This document shows, in pieces, positions 43,503-52,930 of a stretch of DNA of 64,000 nucleotides. The notes under the pieces are model-generated. The model searched no databases. It saw nothing but the letters and a program-made list of their open reading frames with translations, and had not been told where the DNA came from. Source of the DNA: Yanshouia hominis (GTDB lineage Bacteria > Bacillota > Clostridia > Oscillospirales > Ruminococcaceae). Within the stretch, counting starts at the first letter, position 1, and each line of letters starts with the position of its first letter. Location of the stretch: positions 1 to 64,000 of the forward strand of contig JACRTB010000014.1 in assembly GCA_014385025.1 (NCBI GenBank). The letters run 5' to 3'. The position numbers and the translations under genes were made by a program.

Positions 43503-44886
43503 TGCGGTTCACCACCCCTCGCGTCAAGGTCAGCAGCAGGATCTTGATGTCAAGCAGAAAGGTCCAATGCTCGATGTAGTCGATGTCGCATCTGATCCGC
43601 TCGACAATCGAGGTGTCCCCCCGCCAGCCCCTGATCTGGGCCAGCCCGGTGATGCCGGGCCGGACCAGATGCTTGAGCATGTAGAGCGGAACCTCTTCTT
43701 TAAATTTTTCAACAAAATAGGGAATCTCGGGGCGCGGACCAACCAGGCTCATATCCCCGCGCAGAACATTCCAGAGCTGCGGCAGCTCGTCCACGCTGTA
43801 CTTGCGCATCCAGCTTCCGAAAGCGGTGCGGCGGTCATCCTCTCTCGTACTCCACGCGGTCTTGTCCGCGCCATTCTGTTCGGCCTTCATCGAGCGGAAC
43901 TTATACATCAAAAAGGGACGCCGGTTCAGACCCACCCGCTCCTGCCGGTAAAAGACCGGACCGGGCGAGGTGAGCTTGACCAGAAGCGCGACGGCCAGCA
44001 TCAGCGGCGAGAGGACCAGCAGCAGCCCCAGCGAGCCGCAGATGTCAAAGCACCGTTTGCAGAGGCTGTTCATAAAGCTGTCGAGCGGAATGCGCCGCAG
44101 GTTAATCAGCGGCATTCCCTCAAAATCCTCGACATAAAGCCTGGCCGGGATGTATTTATCAAAAAAAGGGAGCAGACTGGAAGTGACCCCTTCCTTCTCG
44201 CAGATCTCCAGCAGGTGCTGAAGGCGCGGATAGTCCTCATAATCGAGCGAGATCACCACCTCGTCCACCGGATGATCCGCCAGATAGTTCTCAAACTCGG
44301 CCAGGGAGCCGAGGCAGGGAACCGCCTCTTCGAACCGCTGCGGCCCTCCGTCATGAAAATAGCCGTCGATATAACAGCCGAGCGCCTTGTTGGAGATCGC
44401 CCTGCGGCAGAAGTTCGCGGAATTTTCATTCCATCCGACCACCAGAAAGTGCTTCAGGTTGCGCCCCGCCTTGCGCATGACACGCAGGATTTTGCGCAGC
44501 GTAACCCGCAGAGCAAGACTGAAGATGGTGTTAATGACGGCAAAGAGCAGCAGCACCGAGCGGGAGGAGTGCACCTCTTTGCTCAGATAGGAAAGGACAA
44601 AAAGCAGCAGCAAGCCGCAAAAATTGGCCTGAATAACCTTGCCCGCCTCATTGATGATCCGTTTTCTCCGAAAGGAGGCGTACAGATCAAAGGCGCGGTA
44701 AAGCAGCAGATAAACCGGAACCGCCGCCAGCATCATCCGCAGGTAAAAGGAAAGCGGAACCTGATAGCCATAACCTCTCTGTCCCAGAAAACGGATCAGA
44801 TAGGCCAGCGGCATCGCCGAAAAGCAAAGCGCCGCATCGGTCAGCACAAGAATCAGATTCAGAGCCTTTTGATTTTGTCGGATCAA
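43495..44886 (-). CDS. Polyprenyl-phosphate sugar-1-phosphate transferase (WbaP/EpsE-like priming enzyme)
   Basis: 463 residues from TTG 44886, with GGAGGG 6 bp upstream; the open frame begins 18 bp earlier. The N-terminal half has four to five membrane segments and a nucleotide-binding-like region (FLVVGWNENSANF). A further membrane helix at about 275 precedes the conserved catalytic domain: KLTSPGPVFYRQERVGLN, KFRSMK, DELPQLWNVLRGDMSLVGPR and PGITGLAQI. It transfers a sugar phosphate to undecaprenyl phosphate at the membrane, the first step of exopolysaccharide repeat-unit assembly. Confidence 0.92.
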   Translation of the reverse strand: MIRQNQKALNLILVLTDAALCFSAMPLAYLIRFLGQRGYGYQVPLSFYLRMMLAAVPVYLLLYRAFDLYASFRRKRIINEAGKVIQANFCGLLLLFVLSYLSKEVHSSRSVLLLFAVINTIFSLALRVTLRKILRVMRKAGRNLKHFLVVGWNENSANFCRRAISNKALGCYIDGYFHDGGPQRFEEAVPCLGSLAEFENYLADHPVDEVVISLDYEDYPRLQHLLEICEKEGVTSSLLPFFDKYIPARLYVEDFEGMPLINLRRIPLDSFMNSLCKRCFDICGSLGLLLVLSPLMLAVALLVKLTSPGPVFYRQERVGLNRRPFLMYKFRSMKAEQNGADKTAWSTREDDRRTAFGSWMRKYSVDELPQLWNVLRGDMSLVGPRPEIPYFVEKFKEEVPLYMLKHLVRPGITGLAQIRGWRGDTSIVERIRCDIDYIEHWTFLLDIKILLLTLTRGVVNRSE

Positions 44887-45000
44887 AATAAACCCTCCGA
44901 TCAAACAGAAAAGAAGCGCCCGCCGCTCCGGGAGGAAAGCTCCGGGCAGCGGCGGACAGCTCCGCGCACCGAAGCTGTCCAGCTCAGGCCGCGCATTCCG
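44887..45000. other. Spacer within the exopolysaccharide unit
   Basis: 114 bp between the polymerase and priming transferase genes, containing a GC-rich imperfect inverted repeat (CCGCCGCTCC near 44920, GCAGCGGCGG near 44946). It may be a transcript-processing or attenuation hairpin. Confidence 0.3.
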
Positions 45001-46173
45001 TTAAAAGATGGTGGTATACGGAACCAGCAGCAGGCGGTTGCCCACCACGAGGAAGAGATAGTAGAGCCAGCCGATAAAAAGGATGAAGCCCATCGCGCTG
45101 TAATACAGGGTCATCTCGTCGCGCAGCTGCCCCTTGAGCTGGGTGTATTTCGGGGATGGCTTACGTCCCCGGCCCTCCGCCTTGAGCCGTTCGAGCTCGG
45201 CCAGCTTGTCCGGCATCGGTCCGGACGCATTGAGGATTTCCGGCAGGAGCAGCACCGCGACCGGCAGAAAAATAAGCGCCAGCCTTTGGAAAACAAAGGA
45301 CTTCAAGGTGAGAAGAAACAAGAAACAGGCATAGGCGGAAAAGTTCATCAGCGGAAGGTTCCCGGGATTGCGCCGGAGCAGACGTTTGTGAAGCAGCAGC
45401 ACCGCGAGAAACAGCAGCATCGGGACAACCGCCGTCTGAATATCACGGCCGACCGCGCGGTAGTAGTTGTCGGCGGTATAGATCTTGTAGATGAATTTCG
45501 TCACAAAATCGAGGATCGGATCGGTGAAGATCAGCATCACAACGGTGCCCGCGACATATGCGGAGACCGACTTCCAATTGAAGGGAATCCATGCCAGAAC
45601 ATAAAGCGGCACAAGAATCCAAAGGCTCTTGTGAATGGTCGCGGCCAATGCAACAATCAGGAAATAAGGAAGCGGACGCTTTTTTTGCAGCCAGGGCATC
45701 GCCAGCAGGACGATGCAGATGGCGAGCTGCTGACGCAGCGTCACCATTGTGTAGCCGAAAAAGCCAAAGCTCACAAATGTGAAGATGCAGATCCAGACCG
45801 AGGAGGAATAAAACCACGCCAGCGCGGCGGTCAGGCCGATGGCAAGCGCCGCCTGTACGGCAAAAAACACCGTCGGACTATCCGAAACACGAGAAATCAG
45901 ATAGACGAGCAGGCTGTAGCCCGGCTCGCTGCGGTAGACGTTTTCAGCGCTCCACAGAAAAGAAATATCGCTTCCCACCATCCGCTCAAAGTAGGGCAGA
46001 TAGTAGAGCTTGTTGTCCACCCCCACCGTAATTCCGCGCAGCGAAGACATCGCAAACATCACAGTGCAGGTGACAAGCAGAAAGATCAGGTCGCTGCGCC
46101 GCGACCTTCTCAGTTCACAAAAAAGGAAGCCTGACGCAGTAACAAAAAGCAATAAAAGGAGATATGGTGCCAT
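45001..46173 (-). CDS. EpsG-like polysaccharide polymerase
   Basis: 390 residues from ATG 46173 behind GAGGA; the frame opens further upstream without a site. About ten to eleven membrane segments, with SSLRGITVGVDNKLYYLPYF and SEPGYSLLVYLISR, the characteristic EpsG loop order (RGxxVGxDxxxY and EPGY). EpsG proteins polymerise exopolysaccharide repeats. A charged cytoplasmic insertion lies at about residues 310-345. It is the first gene of the three-gene unit. Confidence 0.85.
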   Translation of the reverse strand: MAPYLLLLLFVTASGFLFCELRRSRRSDLIFLLVTCTVMFAMSSLRGITVGVDNKLYYLPYFERMVGSDISFLWSAENVYRSEPGYSLLVYLISRVSDSPTVFFAVQAALAIGLTAALAWFYSSSVWICIFTFVSFGFFGYTMVTLRQQLAICIVLLAMPWLQKKRPLPYFLIVALAATIHKSLWILVPLYVLAWIPFNWKSVSAYVAGTVVMLIFTDPILDFVTKFIYKIYTADNYYRAVGRDIQTAVVPMLLFLAVLLLHKRLLRRNPGNLPLMNFSAYACFLFLLTLKSFVFQRLALIFLPVAVLLLPEILNASGPMPDKLAELERLKAEGRGRKPSPKYTQLKGQLRDEMTLYYSAMGFILFIGWLYYLFLVVGNRLLLVPYTTIF

Positions 46174-46278
46174 CCCGTCATTCCTCGCATCCCGTTTGAT
46201 TCTCTGGCATCCGCCAGAGGACAAACAAAATAAGCCGGTAAAGCCTTGGCCGCCCAACGATTCCACCGGTTTGATTTC

Positions 46279-46324
46279 CATTATACTAAAACTTTCTCCG
46301 TTTGCAAAGGAAATCGGAGAAAGT
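46279..46324 (-). promoter_or_regulatory. Exopolysaccharide operon promoter with inverted repeat
   Basis: On the minus strand TTTGCA (46308-46303), 17 bp, TATAAT (46285-46280), about 107 bp before the polymerase start. A 10-bp inverted repeat ACTTTCTCCG / CGGAGAAAGT (46291-46300 and 46315-46324) covers the spacer and -35 box, and TTTGCAAA appears inside and beside it. This is a likely regulator site. Confidence 0.5.
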
Positions 46325-46435
46325 TTGCAAAATCGTCATCTTTCAGAAAATGCACGTCAGGTTTTTTCCCTAAAAAGCAGCGCCGGAGGAAAAATTCCCC
46401 CGGTGCGCCGGTACGGTGCGGAAAATTTTAACCGG

Positions 46436-46635
46436 CCCATCACGCGGCAGCGGCCCGCCCGACTTTCGGAATGGGCTTTTGCGCGTTTAGAGCTCGACCG
46501 GCCACATCACGTGGTGATGGCCCGTCCGACCTTCGGAATGGGCTTTTGCGCGTTCAGGGTTCGACCGGACCCATCACGTGGTGATAGCCCGTCCGAACTT
46601 CGGAACGAGCTTTTGCGCGTTTAGAGCTCGACCGG
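46436..46635. repeat. Three-copy 67-bp tandem repeat over the 3' end of the flavoredoxin gene
   Basis: Copies at 46436-46501, 46502-46568 and 46569-46635 share GGCTTTTGCGCGTTTAGAGC-like blocks and CGACCGG at their ends, with modest divergence. The third copy covers the last codons and stop (46621-46635) of the minus-strand gene. Each copy includes small inverted repeats (ATCAC/GTGAT, TCCGAA/TTCGGA). Confidence 0.9.
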
Positions 46636-47259
46636 CTCCATGGCGTCCCGGCCATGCTTGCAGACCGGACAGATGAAATCGTCAGGGAGACTGTCGGCCT
46701 CGATAAAATAGCCGCAGACCTTGCAGCGGAACCCCTTCTTCTTCCCTGCCGCAGGCTCCTCCACATAGCTCGACGCTTTGGGAGGGGTTCTTCCCTTCTT
46801 CACCTGGTGGTAATAGGCATAGGTCATCGGCTCGCCGTCTTCAAGAAGTTCGCCCTCCAGCAGGTCGGCCAGAAAAATAATATGGGTTCCGGCGTCGAGT
46901 TCGCCGATCACCCGGCATTCAAACTGCGCAACCACCTGCTCGGCCACATAGGGGACACCATTTTTACCGACAGCGGTCTTCCATCCTTCAAATTTGTCAA
47001 GGTCGCTGCTGCTGCGGAACCCAAATCTGCCGATCAGCTCCATGCCCGCGTCCTGTGCGAGAACGACGGCGGTAAACTTTCCGGATTTTTGAATCATCCC
47101 TGTGGTAAAGTTCCCCTTGTTGATGGTCACGGTCACCCGCGCGGGAGACGAGGTCGCCTGCGTAAAGGTATTGACGACACAGCCTGCCGCCTTCCCCTCG
47201 TGCTCGGTGGAAATTAAATACAGTCCATAGCTCAGCTTTTGCAGTGCTTTCGCATTCAT
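46621..47259 (-). CDS. Flavin reductase-rubredoxin fusion (high-molecular-weight rubredoxin type)
   Basis: 212 residues from ATG 47259 with GAGAGGGA upstream. Residues 1-150 are an FMN-binding flavin reductase-like split barrel (LSYGLYLISTEHEGKAAGCV, NTFTQATSSPARVTVTINKG). The C-terminal 50 residues are a rubredoxin with CKVCG and CPVCK holding one iron. Such fusions (Hrb in Moorella) carry electrons from NADH to flavodiiron proteins that remove oxygen or nitric oxide in anaerobes. No flavodiiron partner is in the window. Its 3' end is part of a tandem repeat. Confidence 0.85.
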   Translation of the reverse strand: MNAKALQKLSYGLYLISTEHEGKAAGCVVNTFTQATSSPARVTVTINKGNFTTGMIQKSGKFTAVVLAQDAGMELIGRFGFRSSSDLDKFEGWKTAVGKNGVPYVAEQVVAQFECRVIGELDAGTHIIFLADLLEGELLEDGEPMTYAYYHQVKKGRTPPKASSYVEEPAAGKKKGFRCKVCGYFIEADSLPDDFICPVCKHGRDAMEPVEL

Positions 47260-47413
47260 CACTGTTCCCTCTCTTCTGATTTTGATATTAATTATTATTA
47301 TTGTAGCATTTCTTTTAAAACCGGTCAACCGGTTTTCCGCCTTTGTGAAGCCAAATTTTTCCCGCGGCATCACTGCATTCTGCCCAGCGGATTTGAAAAA
47401 GAGGGAAACGGAA

Positions 47414-48127
47414 TCAGTTCAGCTTCAGGGCTTCTTCGACCGCCATCGAACAAATCACCGCCTGCGCATCAGTTTTGAGGCCATGGTGCAGATTGACCGC
47501 CTCCATAATGGAACGGCGTTCCCGCTCCCCGGCGAGAATCGCGATCACTTCTTTTTCCAGCTGGAGGGTGATGCCGTAAAATTGTTCGAGCGGCTGTGCC
47601 CCGGCCCATCGCGCCCGGATAATCGTCCCGCCCGTAGCGCCGACCCGGCGCGCGGTATCCATCACCGCGTCGGTATATCCCTGGTTCACCGAAATCAGAA
47701 TCAAGCTGTGTGAATGTGAATTTTGCTGCATCATGGATTCCCCCTTTTCCTCTGTTTCGGATTGCGGCGTCGGCTCGGCGCCCGTCCGGGCAAGGGTGGC
47801 CGCCGCCGCAAGCAGAGCGTTGATCCCCGTCAGCCGAACGGAGAAAACCACGCCGCGCCCCCGAACGGGACAGCCGAGATTCCGGTTGCTCATCGCCTGC
47901 ATCGTTCTCTGCACGCTGTCCTGCGAGCCAATGCTCAGAAGCACATCCTTTTCGCTTGCTCCCAGCCCCAGAAGGTTGAGCATTTCAGACGAAGCGGTGC
48001 CCTGTCCCAAGCAAAGAAGATGCGCTGCCATCTGCCGGGCTGTATAGAACTCGACGAGCGGCCGGCCGCGCCCCCGCTCGACAATCGAAACAATCATCCA
48101 CATGGGTTCCGGACGGGCTTGCTGCAT
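47414..48127 (-). CDS. Tandem double P-II-like signalling protein
   Basis: 237 residues from ATG 48127 with AAGGGGGAAAGG upstream. Two P-II-like ferredoxin-fold halves are visible: residues about 8-108 (MWMIVSIVERGRGRPLVEFY) and about 138-235 (SLILISVNQGYTDAVMDTAR, GATGGTIIRARW). They are joined by a Gln/Glu-rich linker. The second half keeps the GATGGTI turn that in P-II proteins precedes the T-loop; the first half has lost it. The gene is 27 bp after a DUF1538 membrane gene. The unit therefore looks like a transporter with its own nucleotide-sensing regulator. Confidence 0.7.
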   Translation of the reverse strand: MQQARPEPMWMIVSIVERGRGRPLVEFYTARQMAAHLLCLGQGTASSEMLNLLGLGASEKDVLLSIGSQDSVQRTMQAMSNRNLGCPVRGRGVVFSVRLTGINALLAAAATLARTGAEPTPQSETEEKGESMMQQNSHSHSLILISVNQGYTDAVMDTARRVGATGGTIIRARWAGAQPLEQFYGITLQLEKEVIAILAGERERRSIMEAVNLHHGLKTDAQAVICSMAVEEALKLN

Positions 48128-48153
48128 AAACCTTTCCCCCTTCACTTGTTCCC

Positions 48154-49689
48154 CTATGACCGGGGTGCCGTTTCCTCCAGATCGAAATACAGAATGCAGT
48201 CCTCCGTATTCAAAAGCTGGCCTACCAGATCCTTTCCGGCATTTCGGCGGCGCAGCTCCGCGATCAGGCCGATCGTCTGGATGGTAATCAGCGGCGTCAT
48301 GGCAACCATCGCCACAATTCCGAAGGCGTCGGTCATCATATTGCCGCCAAGTGCTCCGCATGCGCCCATCGCAAGCGGCAGAAGAAAGGTCGCGGTCATC
48401 GGACCGCTGGCCACTCCGCCCGAGTCGAAGGCGATTCCGGTATAGATCGGCGGAACGTAAAAGCTGATGACCAGCGAAAGGATATATCCGGGGACGAGGA
48501 ACCAAAGAATCGAAACCCCAGTCAAAATCCGCAGCATTGCGATGCCGACTGAAACCGAAACACCGGCTGAAAGTCCCAGCCCGATTGATTTCTGAGTGAT
48601 CGAACCGTTGGAAATTTCCTCAACCTGTTTTTTCAGGACGTGCACAGCCGGTTCGGCCGCGACGATAAAATATCCGACCAGCATCCCGATCGGAACAAGC
48701 AGCCAGCGGCAGCCGCTTCCGGCAATTTCTCCGCCGATGAGCTGGCCGGCCGGCATAAATCCGACATTCACCCCGGTCAGGAAACAGACCAGCCCTGCAT
48801 AAGTATAGAAAAAGCCGACAACGATCCGATGCAGCTGCGCGCGTTGGAATCGCCGAAAAATCAACTGGAACAGAAAACAAATCCCGACGATAGGCAGAAG
48901 CGCCGCAGCCACCTCCCGCAGATAGAGGCCCAGCGCGCCGCCGAATGCTCCCACCGCGTCCTTCGTGGTAGTAATTTCATAAAACGAAACCGCGCTGGTT
49001 TCGGCGGAGGGTTCATAACAGATGCCAAGCAGCAGCACCGAGAGAATCGGCCCAATGCTGCACACCGCGATCAAACCGAAGCTGTCCTCGCTCGAACGCC
49101 TGTCGCTGCGGATGGACGCCATGCCGATGCCGAATGCCATGATAAAGGGGACGGTAATCGGCCCGGTGGTGACTCCGCCCGAATCAAAGGCGGCCGGAAT
49201 GAAGCTGTTCGGCGCAAAAGCGGCCACAAGGAAAACGACCGCGTAGAAAAAGACCAGCAGATGGGAAAGACGGATTTGGAGCAGCATCCGCAGCATCGAA
49301 ATAGCAAGGAAGGCTCCCACCCCGACGCCTACGGCCAGAATCAGGGTCATGTTGGGAATCGTCGGAATCTGGGTCGCGAGTACCGTCAAATCAGGCTCGG
49401 CCACTGTAATCAGCAGTCCCAGGAGAAAACAGACCGCGAGGGAAAGCGGCGCGCGTTTTCCTTTGCTGATCTGTACGCCGATTCCCTCCCCCATCGGGAG
49501 CATCGCCATATCCGCACCGAGAGTAAAAAGCCCCATGCCGAACACCAGCAGGATGGAACCGAACAAAAAAAGCACGACCACCCCGGCATCCAGCGGCGCC
49601 ACTGTAATGCTCAGCAGCAGAATAATCCCTGTAATCGGCAGTACCGAAGCCAGTGATTCATTGATTTTTGCCTTCAGTTGTCCTCCCAT
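48154..49689 (-). CDS. DUF1538 membrane protein (putative transporter)
   Basis: 511 residues behind GGGGAGG. About twelve membrane segments form two homologous halves. Each has the same Gly-rich loop, AAFDSGGVTTGPITVPF (about residue 166) and IAFDSGGVASGPMTATF (about 427), and a matching first part (LPMGEGIGV; LIGGEIAGSG). This internal repeat is typical of DUF1538 proteins. Opposed re-entrant loops suggest an ion or small-molecule transporter, but I know of no proven substrate. It is co-transcribed with the double P-II-like protein. Confidence 0.8.
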   Translation of the reverse strand: MGGQLKAKINESLASVLPITGIILLLSITVAPLDAGVVVLFLFGSILLVFGMGLFTLGADMAMLPMGEGIGVQISKGKRAPLSLAVCFLLGLLITVAEPDLTVLATQIPTIPNMTLILAVGVGVGAFLAISMLRMLLQIRLSHLLVFFYAVVFLVAAFAPNSFIPAAFDSGGVTTGPITVPFIMAFGIGMASIRSDRRSSEDSFGLIAVCSIGPILSVLLLGICYEPSAETSAVSFYEITTTKDAVGAFGGALGLYLREVAAALLPIVGICFLFQLIFRRFQRAQLHRIVVGFFYTYAGLVCFLTGVNVGFMPAGQLIGGEIAGSGCRWLLVPIGMLVGYFIVAAEPAVHVLKKQVEEISNGSITQKSIGLGLSAGVSVSVGIAMLRILTGVSILWFLVPGYILSLVISFYVPPIYTGIAFDSGGVASGPMTATFLLPLAMGACGALGGNMMTDAFGIVAMVAMTPLITIQTIGLIAELRRRNAGKDLVGQLLNTEDCILYFDLEETAPRS

Positions 49690-50417
49690 CCATGCGCCTC
49701 CCCGGGTGAAATTTTGCAGATTCTACGAGATGTACACTTTTCTTTTCTATATTATGACAGAGAGTATTGGAAGATTCAATTCATTTCAGCTTCAGATCCT
49801 GTTAAGAAAAAAGGAGTAAAATGGAAGCTGTATCACCCATCTGTGATTTAGGTGGTTGCCTGCAACGGCCGAGGCCCTGAGAGAAGATGGAAGCACACTG
49901 TCTATGCCTTCTATGCCTTGAATTATCCCAAAATAAATTTTTCGTTTTGCACAAAAGTCATAACCACCAGCTAAGCCGGCGGCTTGAGTTGGCCCTATTA
50001 AGAGTCTTTCCCCGGCAGGCGTCTTAAGAGAAGCATCGAAAATCATTCTTCTTGCATCAATTGCCTTGCCGCCCGTAAACGGGCATTCTACCATTCAACC
50101 AAACTTTTGCTGATTTTTCAGTTTGCTTTTCAGTATCTCGCTTCGCTCGGCACTTGAAGCTAAAGCTTTTTACGAGACACCTCCTCCGGCAGAGCCGGAG
50201 GTTTCCGGGCCTTAATAAAAAGGTGCTTTTTCCTTCCTCTTTTTTCGAAGAAGAAAAAAACACCTTTAATCTTTTGCAGAAAGCCGCTGCGATGCGCTTG
50301 GGTCCACCCAATCTCTTACCATTATCTATTTACAGCGTTCTATCCACCGCACCCCGATGGAACAAATACCCTCCGCAAAAGAGAACTGCTCCAAAAGATC
50401 CGCATGAAAATGGACTC
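49690..50417. other. 730-bp intergenic region with hairpins
   Basis: Nothing clearly coding. A 100-residue minus-strand frame at 49792-50094 has no ribosome site or recognisable family. A hairpin CCTCCGGC-AGA-GCCGGAGG (50183-50201) and the following GGAGGTTTCCGGG recur in part at about 3509. A long AT-rich stem-loop lies at 50219-50267. Confidence 0.4.
50219..50267 (-). terminator. Possible terminator downstream of gap
   Basis: AAAGGTG (50219-50225) pairs with CACCTTT (50261-50267), and the interior is largely self-complementary (CTTTTTCCTTC with GAAGAAGAAAAAAA). On the minus strand it is about 150 bp past the gap stop. Confidence 0.4.
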
Positions 50418-51434
50418 TTACTGTGCATCGACCCGGGCCATGTGTTCGGCAAGCATGAGGACCTTGTTCGAGTAGCCCCATTCGTTATCGTACCACGCCA
50501 GAAGCTTAACAAAGTTGTCGTCGATCATGATACCCGAGCTGGCGTCAAAATTACAGGTGTGGGTGTCCCCAAGAAAATCGAGCGAAACCACCTGCTCGTC
50601 ATAATAAGCGATGACATCCTTCATCGTGGTTTCGGAAGCGCGCCGGACCGCGGCGCAGATCTCGTCATAGGCGGCCGGTTTAGCGAGGCGCACGGTCAGA
50701 TCGACCACCGAGACATCGGCAGCGGGAATCCGGAAGGACATGCCGGTCAGCTTGCCCTTGACCTCGGGAATGACCAGCCCGCAGGCTTTGGCCGCACCGG
50801 TAGTGGAGGGGATGATGTTGCCAAAAACCGATCGGCCGGTGCGCCAGTCCTTCATCGAGCGGGCATCGACCACCTTCTGCTTGGCAGTCGCTGCATGGAT
50901 GGTGGACATCAGGCCCTGCAAAATCCCAAACTCGTCGCTGACCACCTTGACCAGCGGCGCCAGGCAGTTGGTGGTGCAGGAAGCATTGGAAACGACCTTC
51001 ATATCCTTGGTATAGTTCTGATGATTGACTCCCATGACAAAGGTGGGAGACTGGTCCTTCGCGGGAGCGGTGATGATGACCTTTCTGCCGCCGCCCGCAA
51101 AGTGAGCCGCCGCCTTTTCGGCCGTGACATAGGCACCGGTCGATTCGATGATGTATTCGGCTCCCACCGCGCCCCAAGGGATGTTGGCGGCGTCCGCCTC
51201 GCTGAAGACCGGAACCTCAACACCGTTGAACGACAGTCCTTTGCCGGTAGCTTCGACTGTTCCGGGATAGCGGCCGAAGGTGGAGTCGTACTTCATCATG
51301 TACTTCATGTACTCCAAGTCCACATTGCGGTAGTTGACGGCACAGACCTCAAAGCGTTCCGGCATGGAAAGCGCCTGCCGCAGAACGACTCTCCCAATTC
51401 TTCCAAATCCATTGATCCCGATTTTTACCCTCAT
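50418..51434 (-). CDS. gap: Glyceraldehyde-3-phosphate dehydrogenase, phosphorylating
   Basis: 338 residues behind AAGGGGG. Catalytic Cys153 in [12 protein letters not shown], His in [11 protein letters not shown], the NAD loop [10 protein letters not shown] and [11 protein letters not shown] near the end are standard. It oxidises glyceraldehyde 3-phosphate to 1,3-bisphosphoglycerate in glycolysis. At the end of the second strand the usual Asn-Asp (NDL) reads NYRN (34-37), so the aspartate that favours NAD is missing; some Firmicute GAPDHs share this. No pgk or tpi adjoins it. Confidence 0.92.
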   Translation of the reverse strand: MRVKIGINGFGRIGRVVLRQALSMPERFEVCAVNYRNVDLEYMKYMMKYDSTFGRYPGTVEATGKGLSFNGVEVPVFSEADAANIPWGAVGAEYIIESTGAYVTAEKAAAHFAGGGRKVIITAPAKDQSPTFVMGVNHQNYTKDMKVVSNASCTTNCLAPLVKVVSDEFGILQGLMSTIHAATAKQKVVDARSMKDWRTGRSVFGNIIPSTTGAAKACGLVIPEVKGKLTGMSFRIPAADVSVVDLTVRLAKPAAYDEICAAVRRASETTMKDVIAYYDEQVVSLDFLGDTHTCNFDASSGIMIDDNFVKLLAWYDNEWGYSNKVLMLAEHMARVDAQ

Positions 51435-51655
51435 CGCTGAAATCCCCCTTCTTACTTTCGGTTCTATTTGTTTTATTTTACCATGACTCGCCGGGAATAG
51501 CTAGTATGTCCCAAACAATTATTTCAATACTGTCCATTGATTTTTATGAAAAAGAACAGAAATCACAGAGCGGGAAAGCCGCTTTTCTTTTTTTCGGCAA
51601 TGTGGTATCATAAAGTCTGCACAGAGAATCTCCTGATGGCGGGAAGGATGATAAA

Positions 51656-52930
51656 ATGGCACAGCAATGCGAGGCGCTTGCTTATATTCACAATGTCAGC
51701 TGGAAGGGAAAACGCCCCACGCTCGACCGCGCGCGGGAGCTTCTGCATCGGATGGGCGATCCCCAGAAGCGCCTGAAGTTTGTCCATATCGCCGGAACCA
51801 ACGGCAAGGGGTCAACCGCGGCCATCACTGCTTCGATTCTTGAGGCGGCGGGCCTGCGCACCGGACTGTTTACTTCTCCTTATCTGATGCGCTTTCACGA
51901 ACGGATGCGGGTCAACGGAGAGGAAATTACCGATCAGGAGCTGAATGAAATCACCGCTTTTGTCCGGCCGCTTGCGGAGACAATGACGGATCATCCGAGT
52001 GAGTTCGACCTTGTTACCTGTATCGGTCTGGAATTTTTCGCGCGGCGCGGCTGCGGCATTGTTGTACTGGAGGTCGGGATGGGCGGCAGGCTCGACTCAA
52101 CCAATGTGATCGATTCTCCCGAGGCGGCGGTGATCACCGCCATCGGCCTCGACCATACCGAATATCTCGGAGATACGGTGGAAAAAATCGCCGCTGAAAA
52201 AGCGGGCATCATCAAAGCAGGCAGCGCGGCGGTCCTGGCCGCGCAGCAGGCGCCGGTCACCGAAGTGATTCGGGCGCACTGCGACGTGCTGGGTGTCCCG
52301 CTGTCCGTCGCCGATCCGGCCGTCCTCTTTACGGACTGCCGGACGACTCTCGATGGAGAGCGGTTTTGCTACGGAGGGGAAGATCTGACCCTCTCTCTGG
52401 TGGGGGCGCACCAGCGGCAGAACGCCGCCGCCGCCATCGAGACGGCGCTGACCCTTAGGAAGAGAGGATGGCGGATTCCGTCCGAAGCGATCCGCACCGG
52501 TCTGCGGAACGCCCGCTGGGCCGGACGGTTTGAGGTGCTGTCCTGGAATCCGGTCTTTATCGTCGATGGAGGACACAACCCGCAGGGCGCCCGCACAGTG
52601 GCGGAGACCCTTGGCACACTGTTTCCCGGAAAGAAGGTTTCCTTTCTGACCGGGGTGCTCGCCGACAAGGACGGCCGCGGTATTCTCGTTCCGGTGCTGC
52701 CCCTCGCAAAGCGGTTTTATACCGTTACCCCCGAAAGCCCGCGCGCCCTCCCCGCCGAAGAGCTGGCCCGCGAACTGCGGGAGGAGCATGGCATCGAGGC
52801 GTTTGCCTGTCCCTCCATTCAGGAAGGGGTTCGCCGGACTCTTGCCGATGCAGACCCCGGTGACGTGATCTGCGCCTATGGCTCTCTTTATCAGGTTGGG
52901 GAAATCCGAAGCTGCTTTGGGCTGGATTGA
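51656..52930 (+). CDS. folC: Folylpolyglutamate synthase / dihydrofolate synthase
   Basis: 424 residues from ATG 51656 with GGGAAGG 8 bp upstream. Mur-ligase-like fold: P-loop HIAGTNGKGST, omega-loop region LRTGLFTSPYLMRFHERMRV, GMGGRLDSTNVI, LDHTEYLGDT and VDGGHNPQGAR. It adds glutamate to folates (and possibly to dihydropteroate). It is divergent from gap. The last ten codons (GEIRSCFGLD) are the first copy of a 45-bp tandem repeat that continues for about 315 bp past the stop. Confidence 0.93.
   Translation: MAQQCEALAYIHNVSWKGKRPTLDRARELLHRMGDPQKRLKFVHIAGTNGKGSTAAITASILEAAGLRTGLFTSPYLMRFHERMRVNGEEITDQELNEITAFVRPLAETMTDHPSEFDLVTCIGLEFFARRGCGIVVLEVGMGGRLDSTNVIDSPEAAVITAIGLDHTEYLGDTVEKIAAEKAGIIKAGSAAVLAAQQAPVTEVIRAHCDVLGVPLSVADPAVLFTDCRTTLDGERFCYGGEDLTLSLVGAHQRQNAAAAIETALTLRKRGWRIPSEAIRTGLRNARWAGRFEVLSWNPVFIVDGGHNPQGARTVAETLGTLFPGKKVSFLTGVLADKDGRGILVPVLPLAKRFYTVTPESPRALPAEELARELREEHGIEAFACPSIQEGVRRTLADADPGDVICAYGSLYQVGEIRSCFGLD

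Noticed and set aside
43567-46134. 855-residue plus-strand open frame
   Set aside because: It is antisense to three well-supported exopolysaccharide genes and has shadow-type composition rich in Gln, Arg and Lys.
49792-50094. 100-residue minus-strand frame
   Set aside because: No ribosome site, no recognisable family and located in hairpin-rich intergenic DNA.
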